Shown piece after piece: positions 21,563-33,111 of a stretch of 64,000 bases of DNA (positions are counted from its first letter, which is position 1; each line of letters opens with the position of its first letter). This DNA is from Halichondria panicea (taxonomy: Eukaryota > Porifera > Demospongiae > Suberitida > Halichondriidae). Under the pieces are notes generated by a model that saw only the letters and a list, made by a program, of their open reading frames with translations, was not told the DNA's origin and searched no databases. The translations under genes were made by a program, and so were the position numbers. Location of the stretch: assembly GCF_963675165.1 (NCBI RefSeq), contig NC_087377.1, forward strand, positions 9,875,122 to 9,939,121, given 5' to 3'.

Positions 21563-24500
21563 CTAGAGTTCAGCAATGATGTTTTCACCATCTCCTCCGT
21601 CCCCACCGTCAATCTGAACGTCCTCGTCACTCTCCTCTCCTGTTACACGGATCTCAGAGTGGAGCGGGAGCAGAAACTCGCGTATGGATTGCTGTAGGAG
21701 AATGTGCAGTCAATGGAAATGCAAGAAACGGAAATGTAGAAATAAGATAATTTATCGAAATTGATAGGATAGGAAAAATAGAACACAGCTTATAATGTTA
21801 AGAAACAGTAAATTGCATGGAATTCTTGTAAGCTGTAAAAGGACTGGAATGAAATGAATGTCTGCTATCATATATACCGTGCAGTGTACACAAACACAAC
21901 AGCTCCTACATGTATCTACCACAGTGAGGCATGTCCACTCACAGTTGGCGTGGCCCTGGCTGACTTCTTCTCGAGAGTGGTCATCTTCCTCTCCTTGAGA
22001 GCCCTGCGAATGAGGGCCCTGTTGAGGTGGAGATGAGCTTTTTTCTTGTCACGGCTAATGTGAAGCGAGAACGCTGCCGTGGAGTCGGTGAGGGACGGCT
22101 GTGCCAGCTGTGAAGTGTGTGAGGGGTGTGAAGGTATGTGATAGTGTGAAGGCCTAGGGGGCGGTACACATGAAGGTATTTTAGATACAGTCAGCATGAA
22201 TATACAGTACTTGAATATAGAAGCTAGATTCAAAGGCCCTGGTCTTCTAGAAGCCTAGGTGTTGCTAGTTGTGAATTTCTGTGCTTAGGCTGTATGGGTG
22301 TGCACATGTATGTATTACTCACAGAAAGAGGGGGTGGTCCACCAGCAGCATCACTTGGAGTGAAAGCTATGGACGCCTGAAAAAAGATCGATTTATAAAT
22401 AACGGTGCAGCTAGCACATAAAACAACATTCAAACGTTGATTACTTGCGAGTCAACTTGCCAGTATGCGAATGATTACATTGTATATACATTACATTGTA
22501 CGAATAACCACCTCTTCAGTTCCGTCCACAAGTGATCTGCCTCTCCTGAAGCTCGCCTGTAAGGGCACAAGTACTAAGTACTCACAAGTATGACGAATGG
22601 ACCAGTATATTTATATTCGCATAATTATATAGTTCAACTAAGGAAAGAAAATATACGCTTAGCCTTACATGCACAGACTAGGATACAAATACAAAACCAA
22701 CCTTCTTCTTTTTTGGTAGCTCGTGATCTGCCATTAGCCACTGCTTGTCAAAGTCGACGGAGACCTTCTCTTCGTCGTACCTCATAATCTTGGGCTGCTT
22801 ACTTGCTCGTCGTTTGTACTCCACCATCGCTATCACTATGACAACGGCTATGATGATGAGGACGGCCAAGATGACCCCTATCGTAATACCAGCAATGGCA
22901 CCACCAGACAGACTATCAGGTGGAGCTGTAACAGCAGGAGTGGAAAACAATGTTCAAAATCATATCTAGCAATGTAGCAGTCATAATTATCATGAGACCG
23001 AGTGTTTTATGACACACAAGCACGAAGGTGAAGCCCCGATGGCGAGTTGCCTGTGCATTTACATAAAATACGAGGATCCTCATACTATAATGTGTCTTAT
23101 CACGACGACCCCTTACCAAATCATGCATCGAGACTACGCGACTGTGTAATTAGCATGACTTTTAATACACCCTTGTCACTTTGACAACGTAACCTCGACA
23201 ACGTATATACGTAAGTACAGTGTATATGTATGCGATTTACTTCAAGTACTTGTATGTACAGTATAGCTAGCAATTACCTCACTGAGTTATTGTGTGCAAG
23301 TGCTAGTTAACAAGCTCAAGAACAAGTTGGTATCCATGCACACAGACAACAACACAGTGGCTACATGTACATGTATGAACCATGCAGCACTAACGAGGTG
23401 TCAACCTATACATATACATGCATGTGCTAGGGGCATAACAGCTACGATGCATGTACAATATGAGCTCACTTGGTGGAACACAGCCGGTCACCATGGTGTA
23501 GTTATCAGCATCAGCGGAGTTAATTGTTACTCGGGTTGCCGCCATTCCAAAAACCATGTCAGATTCCCAATCCACAGCTTTGATACTGGTATACGCATTC
23601 TGCATGTTCTGTGTCATAGAGCACATACTACCTGCGTTGACAGGCACAAAGATAGTCTCCACATCACCACTAGTTACAGTTAGCCTGAAGGCACACCCCA
23701 GGCCGGCAATCATGTTGACAAAGGTGCACTCGAGGAAGACGTTGGTGTCGAAGAACGTGATGCTGGCTGATTGTACGTCAGTTGTCCCTGTGTGTGTGTG
23801 TGTGCGTGTATGAACGGGTTTATGTGATATGGTTAGTGAAGGTTTGTGTGCAAGACCACAACATAATTATGCTATGGAAAAATCTCCCACAAGGTCACGT
23901 ACTAATATTAATATAATGTACTATATTGCCAAAGGACAGATACACACACACACACACACACACACACATGACTAGTTCTATCTCTATGGCTACAAGCATG
24001 CAAGTACACAGGATACCCAAACATGTCATGCAGAGAGGGACTAGCTGTGGTCTGCACACACTAATGACAACAAGCAATGAAAAACCCTATAATGCTCAAA
24101 TAGAGAAGCCTTCTCGAGCAATGAGAATGAAATCAGAGAACATACCCCAGCCTAAAACAAAATGCTTAAATATAAACAACTAAGGAGCGCTTCACTAAAT
24201 TCATGAGTACACAATTTCGATCACTACGCAAACAATTTGAGTATCTCTGTTCCCAATTCTCCTTCACTCACCCATCAAGACATTCTGTAGCTCTTAATAA
24301 TTACTCGATTACGTACTACCACACGGTATGGATCATTTGTGCTTACTGAATGACACAGGAACGAGGGTGGTCCGACATGTGACAGTGATGCAGGCGGACA
24401 CAGTGACCTGGTATTCTTCATCCTGCTGTAGCATACCACTGGGCACAGGGAGGGTGATGGGGCTCTGGCCGGCTATAAGGCGGTCCGTTACCAGGTACGT

Positions 24501-27500
24501 CATGGAGTCCGTCTCGTTACCCATGGCAACGTTCACCATGTAACTGACGAGAGGGAAGTTCATAACACTGCAGATGGTAGCAGGCTGAGAAGGGAGGGGG
24601 GAATAGACACATGTTAGGGTATACATTACAAGTTCCATACAACATGACATACATGTATTGTACATACTGTTACAGTAGGATAATTGTTTTTCGATCGTAC
24701 AATGTATTGCAGTACAGTTATGTATGTATTAGTTAATGTACAGTGTAGAGGGGTTTATGACAGTAAACCTCCCGACTAAGAGGGCGTAAGCCCGAGGGGG
24801 AGGTGTGGTTTACTGTCATAAACCCCAAGGCACTGTGCATTAATTGATATATGTCCCATCTGATTGGCTGGCTGCTTGCTATGCATCAAGCTGCATGACT
24901 ACCACATAGCAACACTATTCAAACAAGAAGACAACTAGGAAAAGATAGCTCGTTCACACCCTGCTGTCCACACTCAAATCCTTGCGCAGCCTGGACAGAA
25001 TATGAGCAGCCAGCCCCTCCCTCAAAGCGAACGGTACAGAGCCACTCCCCCTCTCTGTTCAATTAGTCAGCCCCTCCCTCCACTTACTGCGCAGCAACCA
25101 GCCAGAAGAAACAACACAGCTAGCTCTAGACGGTGTCTAGACCAGCTCTCTTCAGCTATGCCAGGCTAGTAGGCAAGCAAAGGTAAGTTTAAAATAGCCA
25201 CTCCTATATTATTACTAAACTGGCTTCTTTTTATTTAAATACAGAAGCTGAACAGGCCTAGTGCAGTGCGTGCAGTACTAGTGCTAGTGAGCAAGGCTCA
25301 GCCTGAGCCCTAGCCCTCTCCCAGAGTGTCTCTAAAGCAGCTCCTTCTGCAAGCACACAGCAGAATTTTTAATGAACTAGCCTACAGACTACACCCTCTG
25401 TCTCTATGTTTTCATTTATGACATTTTGTTTCTCATGCAAGACATTTTCATTCATCGAAAACACCATTAATTTATTTTTACTGCATATGCTTGAGGTGCC
25501 AATTTATGAGCCATATTTTCCCTTGTAGCCCTGAGGTGCCAATTTATGACAGTTAAACCCCACTAGACTGCATGGCAAAAGTGTAGTAGGTGGGAAATAT
25601 GTGTAAATACTAGAATATTTTGCTGGTGAAAAAGCTTTGCGAATGAGCCAAATAAGCAGAAAAATTAAACCTTTGCGATCTAACTATTGCGTTCTGGCAA
25701 AAGGTCGTGTGTATTTACCAGTACTAATTTAGGTGTTGCGATTTTATTGCTGCGAATTCATCAACCTCGCAAAGTTCTTTGCATATTATGTTTGATGCTT
25801 GCAAAACATTCTAGTAATACGGTACGTGGAAGGAACATGAACATAATGAATGTGCGGCTTCCGAACAAGACACGCAAGCTATTCACTGTGTGCGCGTACA
25901 CTTGTGTACAGTGGTTTGTTCCATATGACAGCTACACAATTACAATGTGTTTAAGAGCCTGACAGCTAGTACATTGACAAGCAACCTTGCACTAGCTGAC
26001 TGTAGTCCCGTATGGAGTTGTTGACACACACTAATGATCACACATTATTATGATCACACATTATTAGTTGTCATGACAGAGCAGCAGGGAATGGAAAGCA
26101 ATAATATTTCAGCTAGCTCAATAAGCGCAATAAATTATTGATTTACAGAAAGACATGCATGCTATACATGTAGATGTTTTTGAGCTGGCTTAGTATTAAG
26201 TAACTAAGCGTAGTAAACACAACGTTTCCATATCAATTACTGTCCACTACACGACTCACATTGAAGGTGACGTCGACAGCCACATCCCCACCAGAGAGAT
26301 TGATTCTAGACACTCTCAGTGAACTGCTCAGATCTCTGATGTCAGGAGCTGCAGCAGAAACCATGGCAGATGAAGTCAGAGGTAGTTAGTTTATATTCTA
26401 TATAATTATGACATGTACATCCGGTTACTATAGGTCAGTTTATATTATAGCATACACTCACTACTGTTACACTAACACTAGATGTGACTACCCATGAAAC
26501 TGTATCTACATGTATCAGGTACACAGCAATTACTGCACTAGCTGATATTACATTCTTGTTACACGCTACACAAACAAAGCACGTCAGCACGTGAAATGCC
26601 AATTCAACACACTATCAAGAAACAATTGATGTATGTACATCAATACGCCCCCTCTACACTTCACACACACACACCACACTCACTAATAGGGATGGTTTCT
26701 TGCCGTGTGACGTTCATTCCCTGACCAGCAGCGTTACTAGCCGACACAAATATATCGTGCGTTGCACACGCCTCGTTCAACTCATCCGTAAACTCGTAAC
26801 TCGTGTCTGTAGTGGTCACGTTGAAGTTGAAGGTTGGTCCAGTCACAGTCACAGTGTAGGTGGTAGTGACGGGGTCATCTTCGTCGATGATGGTGTTACC
26901 GGGTTGGTCCCAGGAGAGGACAAGTCGAGTTGTGTCGGTAGGGATCGGGTTGAACGCAAAGTTCTCAGGAGGACCAGGGATATCTGTGTAAGTGCGTGCG
27001 TGGGGGTGGGGGGGTGGGGTGGATGCGTGTGTGTGTTTGTGTGTGCGTATGTGTGTGTGTGTAGGGGGGGGTAATACATTTAGCTTTTTGTTAGTTATAA
27101 TCTGGTGATTGTACGATTGTACTATTGTAATACCTACATGTTTAGCCTACATTGGTTGTTACTAAACAATGTATGACACATACTCTTTAAGGCTATAAAT
27201 TACAGGCAGCATAATTTATGTATCACGGAGCAAGCTGGTACATACACTTTGCAAAGAAGCTTAATGATATAAACTTGAACAACCGGCCCGGCCAACATAC
27301 AATACAGTGCACACTAGACAACACACATCACATGCATGGATGGACACACCACATGAACTCACCAAATGTTCGCACATAGTAGTTGTCTCCGAACACAATT
27401 TCAACACGTGACTGTTGCAAAGCCGAGCAACGCAGTTGGATGTTACTACCCAACCTTTCTCTGCCAAGACTCGTCACAATGATGTTGGTCATTCAGCCCT

Positions 27501-29452
27501 CGGTGGGCGGATCAAGTATGAGTCCATTATCGGCGAGGATTTGTGCGTTCGATGACCCGGGACTGAGTTGCACCACGCCGAACACCCACTCTACGATAAA
27601 CCCAGCTGGTACGTTGCAGGTGTACGTAATGTTGACATCACTTCCAGCAGGCACGGTCTGGTTGCCAGTGGGCGATACAGTGATGATTTGAGACTCTATA
27701 AAGGAGAATTCATTGAGAGTAATTATCGTGTCTGTGATGTGACTAGAATTTTCAAAGTGGTCAATCCTCAATCTCAACAAATTTGCCTAAAAACAACAGG
27801 TCTATGAAGTGTTTCTCTATAAGGTGTGGTGTTTCTCTTTTGTTTATAGAGGAGGTTATTTTTGTCTATAGGTGGTTAGGTACAAATCGACCAGTGTGTG
27901 GGCACATCAAGGGTACGGTTCACCCATACACGTACATCAAAGCCTTTGACAAAGGACACACCTAATTCTCTATAAGGTGTGGTGTTTCTCTTTTGTTTAT
28001 AGAGGAGGCTATTTTTGTCTATAGGTGGTTAGGTACAAAATACCACCAATCGACCAGTGCGTGGGCACATCAAGGGTAAGGTTCTCCCATACATGTACAT
28101 CAAAGCCTTTGACAAAGGACACACCTAATGTGTTCAAAACAAGTACAGCGCACTTAACCCTTTAACCGTCGGATTCTTAATTAACAGTGAAGTGAAATGT
28201 CTGTAAATTCTCTATCAGGTTTCCAGAGCAATAAAATGCCTAGCAACCATATACCAATAGAATGCCCATACAACAAGGAATAAAATGGTGCAATATGTGT
28301 TGCCATAACAACCACGGTTATTACGCTCACCCGTTTTTATCATTTTAAATGCTCGGCCAGCGGTGAGATAAAATCCAAAAATTTTTTTTTTTATGGATCA
28401 GCCTATCATATGGTATAAAGGCTTGACTAAGCTTGATTTTCACATCATATGAATGTAACAGTGCTAAAATATATCAATTTGAAGTACAATACGTACATGT
28501 ATTACTATATCGGTGAACGATCTATGAAATTTACAAGCTCACATAAAGACTGTTCATTACTGCTAATTCTATTTTAGCTATACTATACTTACACTACTGA
28601 TATTCTAGCTATACTATACTACTTGCCAGAGTCACACAGTGAGCCCTCTCCTGGTCTTTCACCGTCCTGGTCCATAGCTCTAGCGTCTAGGTCCATGTCA
28701 TGCATGTCCTCAGTCCCAGACAGTTCATCAGCGTCTGGCATAAAGCTGGTAGCCTTTGGGAGGTATCCTACTATCCCCTCTCCTTCATAGGCACTGTCAT
28801 CACCAGAGGAGACATCGCCATTGCTGTCCTCAAGCTGTTCAAGCACATCGGCACAAGTAAACAACCTAGCCATAGCTATAAACTTCGTGCGGTAAGATGC
28901 TAATGAAATTTTAACATAGCAATGTGGCTTGGAAAATTCTAGACTAAATTGCACGTGATTCTACAGCTCTTCCTCTATACAGGGATGTGCGTAGTTCGAG
29001 CTACTTCCTAAGTATCGCAGAATTAGAATTTCGCAAAAAAAGTCACTATTGCGGGCCACGATCGTGGCCCGTGACGGTTAAAGGGTTAAAGAAACACCCC
29101 GAGTAAAACTATGGATGCTTTTCTGTTAATAAATACATACTAAGCCAACTTCTAAGCAATCACAGCGCGCGTTAGAGTGATGTCGTGCGCTTAAGAACAA
29201 GAAGAATGACATACAGTGGATTATTATTTTTATAGATCTAGGTACAGTAAATATTAATATATGAGTAGCTCTTACAATCAGCAAAACCATTTGCATGCAG
29301 TGTGTGTGTGCTGTGCGGATAGAAACAGAGCTAGCTACAACATGAACAATGGATGTGGTCACAACGCAACAAACAGCTCTGATTATGTAACTCTGCTCAC
29401 CTCCGATGCTCAACAGAAGACATGCTAAGAGGGACATACTTAACAGCTTCAT
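21563..29452 (-). CDS. Receptor E: signal peptide, Ig-like, two FN3, four-Cys module, TM, long tail
   Basis: Eleven exons with GT/AG borders and matching phases: 29401-29452, 27363-27695, 26684-26983, 26260-26348, 24347-24584, 23470-23787, 22702-22925, 22512-22556, 22323-22376, 21943-22107 and 21563-21691. Together they give 648 codons before the TAG at 21563-21565. Domains are a signal peptide (1-17), Ig-like (18-128), FN3 (129-228), FN3 split by a phase-0 intron (229-337), a four-cysteine membrane-proximal module (338-443), TM (about 453-475) and a 170-residue cytoplasmic tail. The tail has basic stretches and an acidic C-terminus (GEESDEDVQIDGGDGG). It is a type I cell-surface receptor; ligand unknown. 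One in-frame TGA at residue 85 (27493-27495) is the only visible lesion. The piggyBac fragment and a tandem repeat sit in intron 1. Confidence 0.75.
21943..22107 (-). CDS. Receptor E exon 10, basic tail segment
   Basis: 55 codons rich in Lys, Arg and Leu (RALIRRALKERKMTTLEKK). Phase 0 at both ends, as for exons 8, 9 and 11. Confidence 0.65.
22702..22925 (-). CDS. Receptor E exon 7, transmembrane segment
   Basis: A glycine/isoleucine-rich hydrophobic run (GGAIAGITIGVILAVLIIIA and on) is followed by the stop-transfer EYKRR. The donor is AAG followed by GTTGGT, weaker than usual. Confidence 0.75.
23470..23787 (-). CDS. Receptor E exon 6, four-cysteine membrane-proximal module
   Basis: It starts TTDVQSASITFFDTNVFLEC and has Cys in FLECTF, LGCAF, SMCSM and TGCVPP. 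The equivalent module in R1 and R2 has TTDV, FLxCEF, LGCQ, LSC and KPC but is split by an intron after LGC. I do not recognise it as a named domain; an Ig- or FN3-like beta-sandwich is possible. Confidence 0.65.
24741..24838. repeat. Hairpin in receptor E intron
   Basis: GGGTTTATGACAGTAAACC and, about 25 bases on, its near-exact reverse complement, with outer complementary CAGTG/CACTG. Probably a small MITE. Confidence 0.6.
25605..25822. mobile_element. MITE, ACGGTA-ended family, copy 2 (reverse)
   Basis: Reverse-orientation copy of 575-762, ending ATTCTAGTAATACGGTA, inside a receptor E intron. The left end (AATACTAGAATATTTTGC) pairs with it. Confidence 0.6.
26684..26983 (-). CDS. Receptor E exon 3, FN3 domain
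   Basis: A phase 1-1 exon with PPENF start, LSWDQP (conserved Trp), YTVTVTGP and FVSASNAAGQG (typical final FN3 strand with Asn-x-x-Gly). Confidence 0.8.
27363..27695 (-). CDS. Receptor E exon 2, Ig-like domain with in-frame TGA
   Basis: 333 bases, phase 1-1. It reads from SQIITVSPTGNQTV through ITYTCN and FIVEWVF to IQLRCSAL, the Cys-Trp-Cys signature of an Ig fold. The frame is unbroken on both sides of a single TGA (27493-27495), so it is a point change rather than an indel. Confidence 0.75.
27814..28130. repeat. Tandem duplication, two ~155-bp units
   Basis: Unit 1 at 27814-27966 and unit 2 at 27967-28130 both start TCTCTATAAGGTGTGGTG and end ACAAAGGACACACCTAAT. It lies in intron 1 of receptor E. 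Confidence 0.8.
28154..29089. mobile_element. piggyBac-like element, internally deleted
   Basis: It is bounded by TTAA on both sides (28154-28157 and 29086-29089), the exact piggyBac target. Inverted termini follow: CCCTTTAACCGTC at left and GACGGTTAAAGGG at right. An 18-bp palindrome GGGCCACGATCGTGGCCC sits next to the right end. Only an N-terminal acidic fragment of the coding region remains, so the element cannot move itself. Confidence 0.8.
28619..28954 (-). pseudogene. piggyBac transposase N-terminal fragment
   Basis: 111 codons; from the second Met the frame has a short hydrophobic patch, then a long acidic Ser/Asp/Glu-rich stretch (SNGDVSSGDDSAYEGEG). This is the usual low-complexity start of piggyBac transposases. 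The DDD catalytic core is missing. The assignment rests mainly on the flanking TTAA and TIRs. Confidence 0.55.
29401..29452 (-). CDS. Receptor E exon 1, signal peptide
   Basis: ATG is followed by 16 codons of Lys-Leu-rich hydrophobic sequence (MKLLSMSLLACLLLSIGG) and a GTGAG donor in phase 1, the phase used by all receptors here. Confidence 0.75.
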
Positions 29453-29530
29453 CTTGTCGAGTTGTCAGGCTACAGATTCCCTAGCGCACTTGAGTTGACT
29501 TGTCTAGCCTAGCCAGAATAAATTTTAAGA

Positions 29531-30660
29531 GCCTGGAATTTTGATTGCTTTTTAAACGCCCACTAACTACTTCCTGTATAGCTTCCGCAGTAAAATTGTG
29601 CTGAGCTGGCACACCCTTTTACATTGAAGTCATTGTAAAATCAATGCGTTTTTGCAGCCTCTGCATTCTGCAATGCATGCGCTATTATTCTAAATAAAGG
29701 AAGTTTGTGAAATATTAAAGTAAGAGCTACACAATGGTTTTTGTCCCAGAGTAATTGGGCGTGGCCCCACTCTGGACGCGAACGTAGGGTTGGGCACCAC
29801 TGCAATGTCAGGTTTGTTCCTGCTGCAAAAAATTTGCAGCCCAATCAGATTGCAGAGTTCAAGTGTGAAGGCGTGGCTCATTAATGAACGAGTCAGTAAC
29901 TAGTAATTCTCTTTAGTTAAATCAAAATGCAACAATAGTAGACAAGCCAGCTTGATCCAGGAACACGCCAGGTTAGTTAGAGCTAGTGGTATGCATTCTA
30001 ACTGAGCTTTGCGGTTACCGCCCACTTGAAATTAATCATATTCCTGCTTAGCCACACCCTAAAGCTAAGTGTCGGTGGAACAAACCTGACATTGCAGTGG
30101 TGCCCAACCCTACGTTCGCGTCCAGGGTGGGGCCACGCCCAACTAGTCCCAGAGAGTGTTTGTCAACTATCAGTGAGCTAGCTGGTCTTGAAGATACCTA
30201 CTATATACACAGTAAGTGCAGTATAGTGCAGTAGTAGTAGATCTAAGAGGTAAACTAATGCTCCAAGATGGTGGAACATCTCCTCTACACAATTCTGCAG
30301 ATGCCTACTATGTATATAAGATGTTCCATCATCCTTGAGCATTAGACTACCTCTTAGATCTATACTACTGCACTTACTGTGTGTATAGTAGGTATCTTCA
30401 AGACCAGCTAGCTCACTGACAGTTGACAAAAACTCTCTGGGACAAAAACAATTGTGTAGCTCTTACTTCAATATTTCACAAACTTCCTTCATTTAGAATA
30501 ATAGCGCATGCATTGCAGAATGCAGAGGCTGCAAAAACGCATTAATTTTACAATGACTTCAATGTAAAAGGGTGTGCCAGCTCAGCACAATTTTACTGCG
30601 CAAGCTATATAGGAAGTAGTTAGTGGGCGTTCAGTTCAAATAGCAATCAAAATTCCAGGC
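29531..30660. mobile_element. Large foldback element, host of a nested element
   Basis: The left arm from 29531 (GCCTGGAATTTTGATTGC) runs about 220 bases. It continues after the nested element at 30155 to the centre near 30285. The right arm to 30660 is its reverse complement. With the insert removed, nearly the whole 736 bases is one long palindrome. No protein is encoded. Confidence 0.8.
29752..30145. mobile_element. Nested TIR element with 9-bp target duplication
   Basis: The ends TA(A/G)TTGGGCGTGGCCCCA are inverted copies, extending about 65 bases. It is flanked exactly by GTCCCAGAG (29743-29751 and 30146-30154). A 9-bp duplication is typical of Mutator-like elements. A related end lies at about 21287-21335. 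Confidence 0.8.
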
Positions 30661-32343
30661 GTGGAGGCCTCACTGAAAAAATGCGGAAACGGCTGGTTAG
30701 TTCTGCACGCTGTGCAATTTGAATGCGAAGCCGAGAACCAAACAGGAAAACAGCTATCAAACGTTTAGAGAGAGATCTCATTAATGGCCCAAACCATTGT
30801 TTTGGGATTCATGACGCATGTAGCTCTGACTTCTGCTCAACAGCAAAGAAACGAGAAGAACCAACTTCTTCAAATGGTGCACTCAGTGAAGACCCAGACA
30901 CAGAGATTCTGGAGCCACCTGGAGAGGAAGATAACAATGATGGTAGCACTGAACAAGATCAGATAATGGGTACGTTTACAATAATGGTAACTCATGTAAT
31001 TATAATACCTATAATCAACTTATTGCAGAAATGGTCAGTACACAAGAAAGACTATGGGCAGAAACAACCACAGACGACCAAATTACGCAAAACGATGCTC
31101 GACTGGGGAATCACACCCCTATCAAAGCTAGTGTCTAACTGCAACACGGCATACAAGTGGTGCTAGCGAGGCTAGTAGCAAAGACTGGGCAGCTAATCGG
31201 CAACGAGACTACCAATTTGGCGGAGTGCTGGATGCACATCAGATGCAAGTTTGATGGTGGAAAGGTGATCAACAGATCCCAAAGTGGCTCATGGGAGCAC
31301 CGTTGTATGGGGGCTGGGCTCCAGCAAAATATGGGCAAGCAGTGGGGTTTGCAAGTTTGGGAAAACGTTACGGAATCACCCCCTAACCAATTGAAACTAT
31401 ACAGAACGTTCAGCCAAAAAACTAGCCAGTGACAACACACGTAAAGCAAGAGAAGACGTAAAAAGAAAACGAAGAAGTAGCAAATACAAAAAAACAGAAG
31501 ATAATTCAATTGCCGCTCGCAAGGCATATAGGAGAAACAATGAAGATGTAACACCAGATGAAAGGAGCGAGGAATTTCTTCAGAGCACTTGGAGCAATTG
31601 AAAAATGGGTTTTACGAAACGAAAGTGCGAGTAACCCCTGAAAATGTTCAAGAAATCGAAAGGAAAACCCAAGACCAAGCTGAAAATGAAGATTGGATTA
31701 ATGAAAGAAGGAAAAGAGTAACAGCTTCTAATGTTGGAGCCATTGCAAAATGAGAGCTAGTACCCAACGCAGTAAAAAGGTGGAACAGTTATTATATAAC
31801 TCTTTTAAAGGGAATGTTGCCACCCGTTACGGCATATCGAACGAAGATACAGCACGAGAGAAATACATAACTTACATGAAACAACAGGGGCATTCTAACT
31901 TGTCCGTTGAGAAATGTGGGTTGTTTGTATCCACTGAAAACCCTTGGTTAGCAGGAACACCAGATGGTTTGGTACACGATCCTGATTCCACTCAACCTCT
32001 TGGTTTGCTCGAAATTAAGAATTCATACTCTGTTCAAGAAATGACGATATCCGAAGCTGTTGAGAAACCTTCTTTCTATTTAGAAAAAAAAGGAAACGAT
32101 ATCTACCAACTGAAACCAAGACACAATTACTATTATCAAGTTCAGTGCCAATTGTATTGTGCAGACAGGCTCTGGTGTGACTTTGTTATCAGTACCGAGA
32201 AAGACATGCATGTCGAAAGAATTCAAAGAGACCCTTTGTGGTGGAACTCTAACATTGATAAACTCAAGATATTCTATTTCTCTTCTTTACTTCCTGAACT
32301 AGCATGCCCTAGACACCACACAGGAGGTATTAGAGAACTATAG
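30661..32343 (+). pseudogene. Decayed transposon-type gene with YqaJ-like nuclease domain
   Basis: The first part (30723-30967 and, after a possible intron ending at about 31027, to 31430) has NGPNHCFG and CSSDFC, then NLAECWMHIRCKFDGG. This block is known to me from transposase-like proteins of invertebrates. The last part (31750-32343) has the YqaJ nuclease landmarks: PWLAGTPDG near residue 60, LLEIKN near 92 and YYYQVQCQLY near 132. They supply the Asp, Glu-x-Lys and Gln positions of the PD-(D/E)xK-type site. Stops after KASV and after VGAIAK and at least two frame changes break it. It is a dead mobile-element gene, not a host gene. Confidence 0.6.
31750..32343 (+). pseudogene. YqaJ-like viral-recombinase-family nuclease domain (fragment)
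   Basis: 197 codons open to a TAG-type end at 32341-32343. The domain core is present from the N-terminal helix to the QVQ motif, but the ATG is internal to the older frame (VTASNVGAIAK just before a stop). Confidence 0.65.
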
Positions 32344-32517
32344 GCTAATTCTTTTTATAATAATAGATCTTACTTTAGTATCCTTTTCATGTATCTTGCT
32401 CTTAGACCACATCATCTCTTGAGATCCATCACTCAGTCTCTACCCTGTACACACCCCGGCCCCTATACTTAGCTATTTATGTGACAAAGCTAGCTAGCTA
32501 TACTAGTACTGTTGATA

Positions 32518-33109
32518 CAGACCTTTGCAGAGTTCTTGCAACTCGACGTCTAAAGCGGAAGTTACCGTCACGTGATATTCATGTACATTAAAGCCACACA
32601 ACATCACGTGAGCCCAACATTGCTGAGTGAGGCAAGTTTTTTACATTGAGTTCTCAAGATGCGCTATATGCATCACTAAATTACTTGTTACTAGTTATTC
32701 AGAGAAGTCTGAAATAGGATTGTAGCTTCCCAGTATTATATGAAGTGGCTTGCCCCAGCCTGCCCGCTCATTTTGTGTTGCTGCAAGCTGTTGAGAGTCT
32801 AGTCATAGACAGTAAAAGCTTTAAAGCTAAGCCTTAGCTCCAGCTGGATATATAGTTCTGTGACACAGGCTGTGTGACTAATAGTAACTCACAAAACGAT
32901 TGGAAATACTCATCAGCTAGCTAGCTGTTCATGTTCAAAGCCTTTCCTCCTATATAGGTCGAATTTTTCCCAGTTTAACAAAATTAAATAGGCTTTATTG
33001 GAGAAAAATTGGTTAGGAATGAGCCAGAATTCAATCTTGTTATGTAATGGTTCACGTGACAGGCACTTCCGCTCTAGACATGGAGTTGCAAGAACTCTGC
33101 AAAGGTCTG
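32518..33109. mobile_element. MITE family M (CAGACCTTTGC ends), TA duplication
   Basis: 592 bases with long inverted ends (CAGACCTTTGCAGAGTTCTT and GTTCACGTGACAG blocks), flanked by TA at 32516-32517 and 33110-33111. The sister copy is at 35556-36788. No protein is encoded. Confidence 0.8.
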
Positions 33110-33111
33110 TA

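Noticed and set aside
23939-23966. (AC)n run in receptor E intron
   Set aside because: Ordinary microsatellite; no further structure.
26990-27079. Open frame rich in His, Thr and Pro
   Set aside because: It is a (GT)n/(GGGT)n simple repeat in an intron of receptor E.
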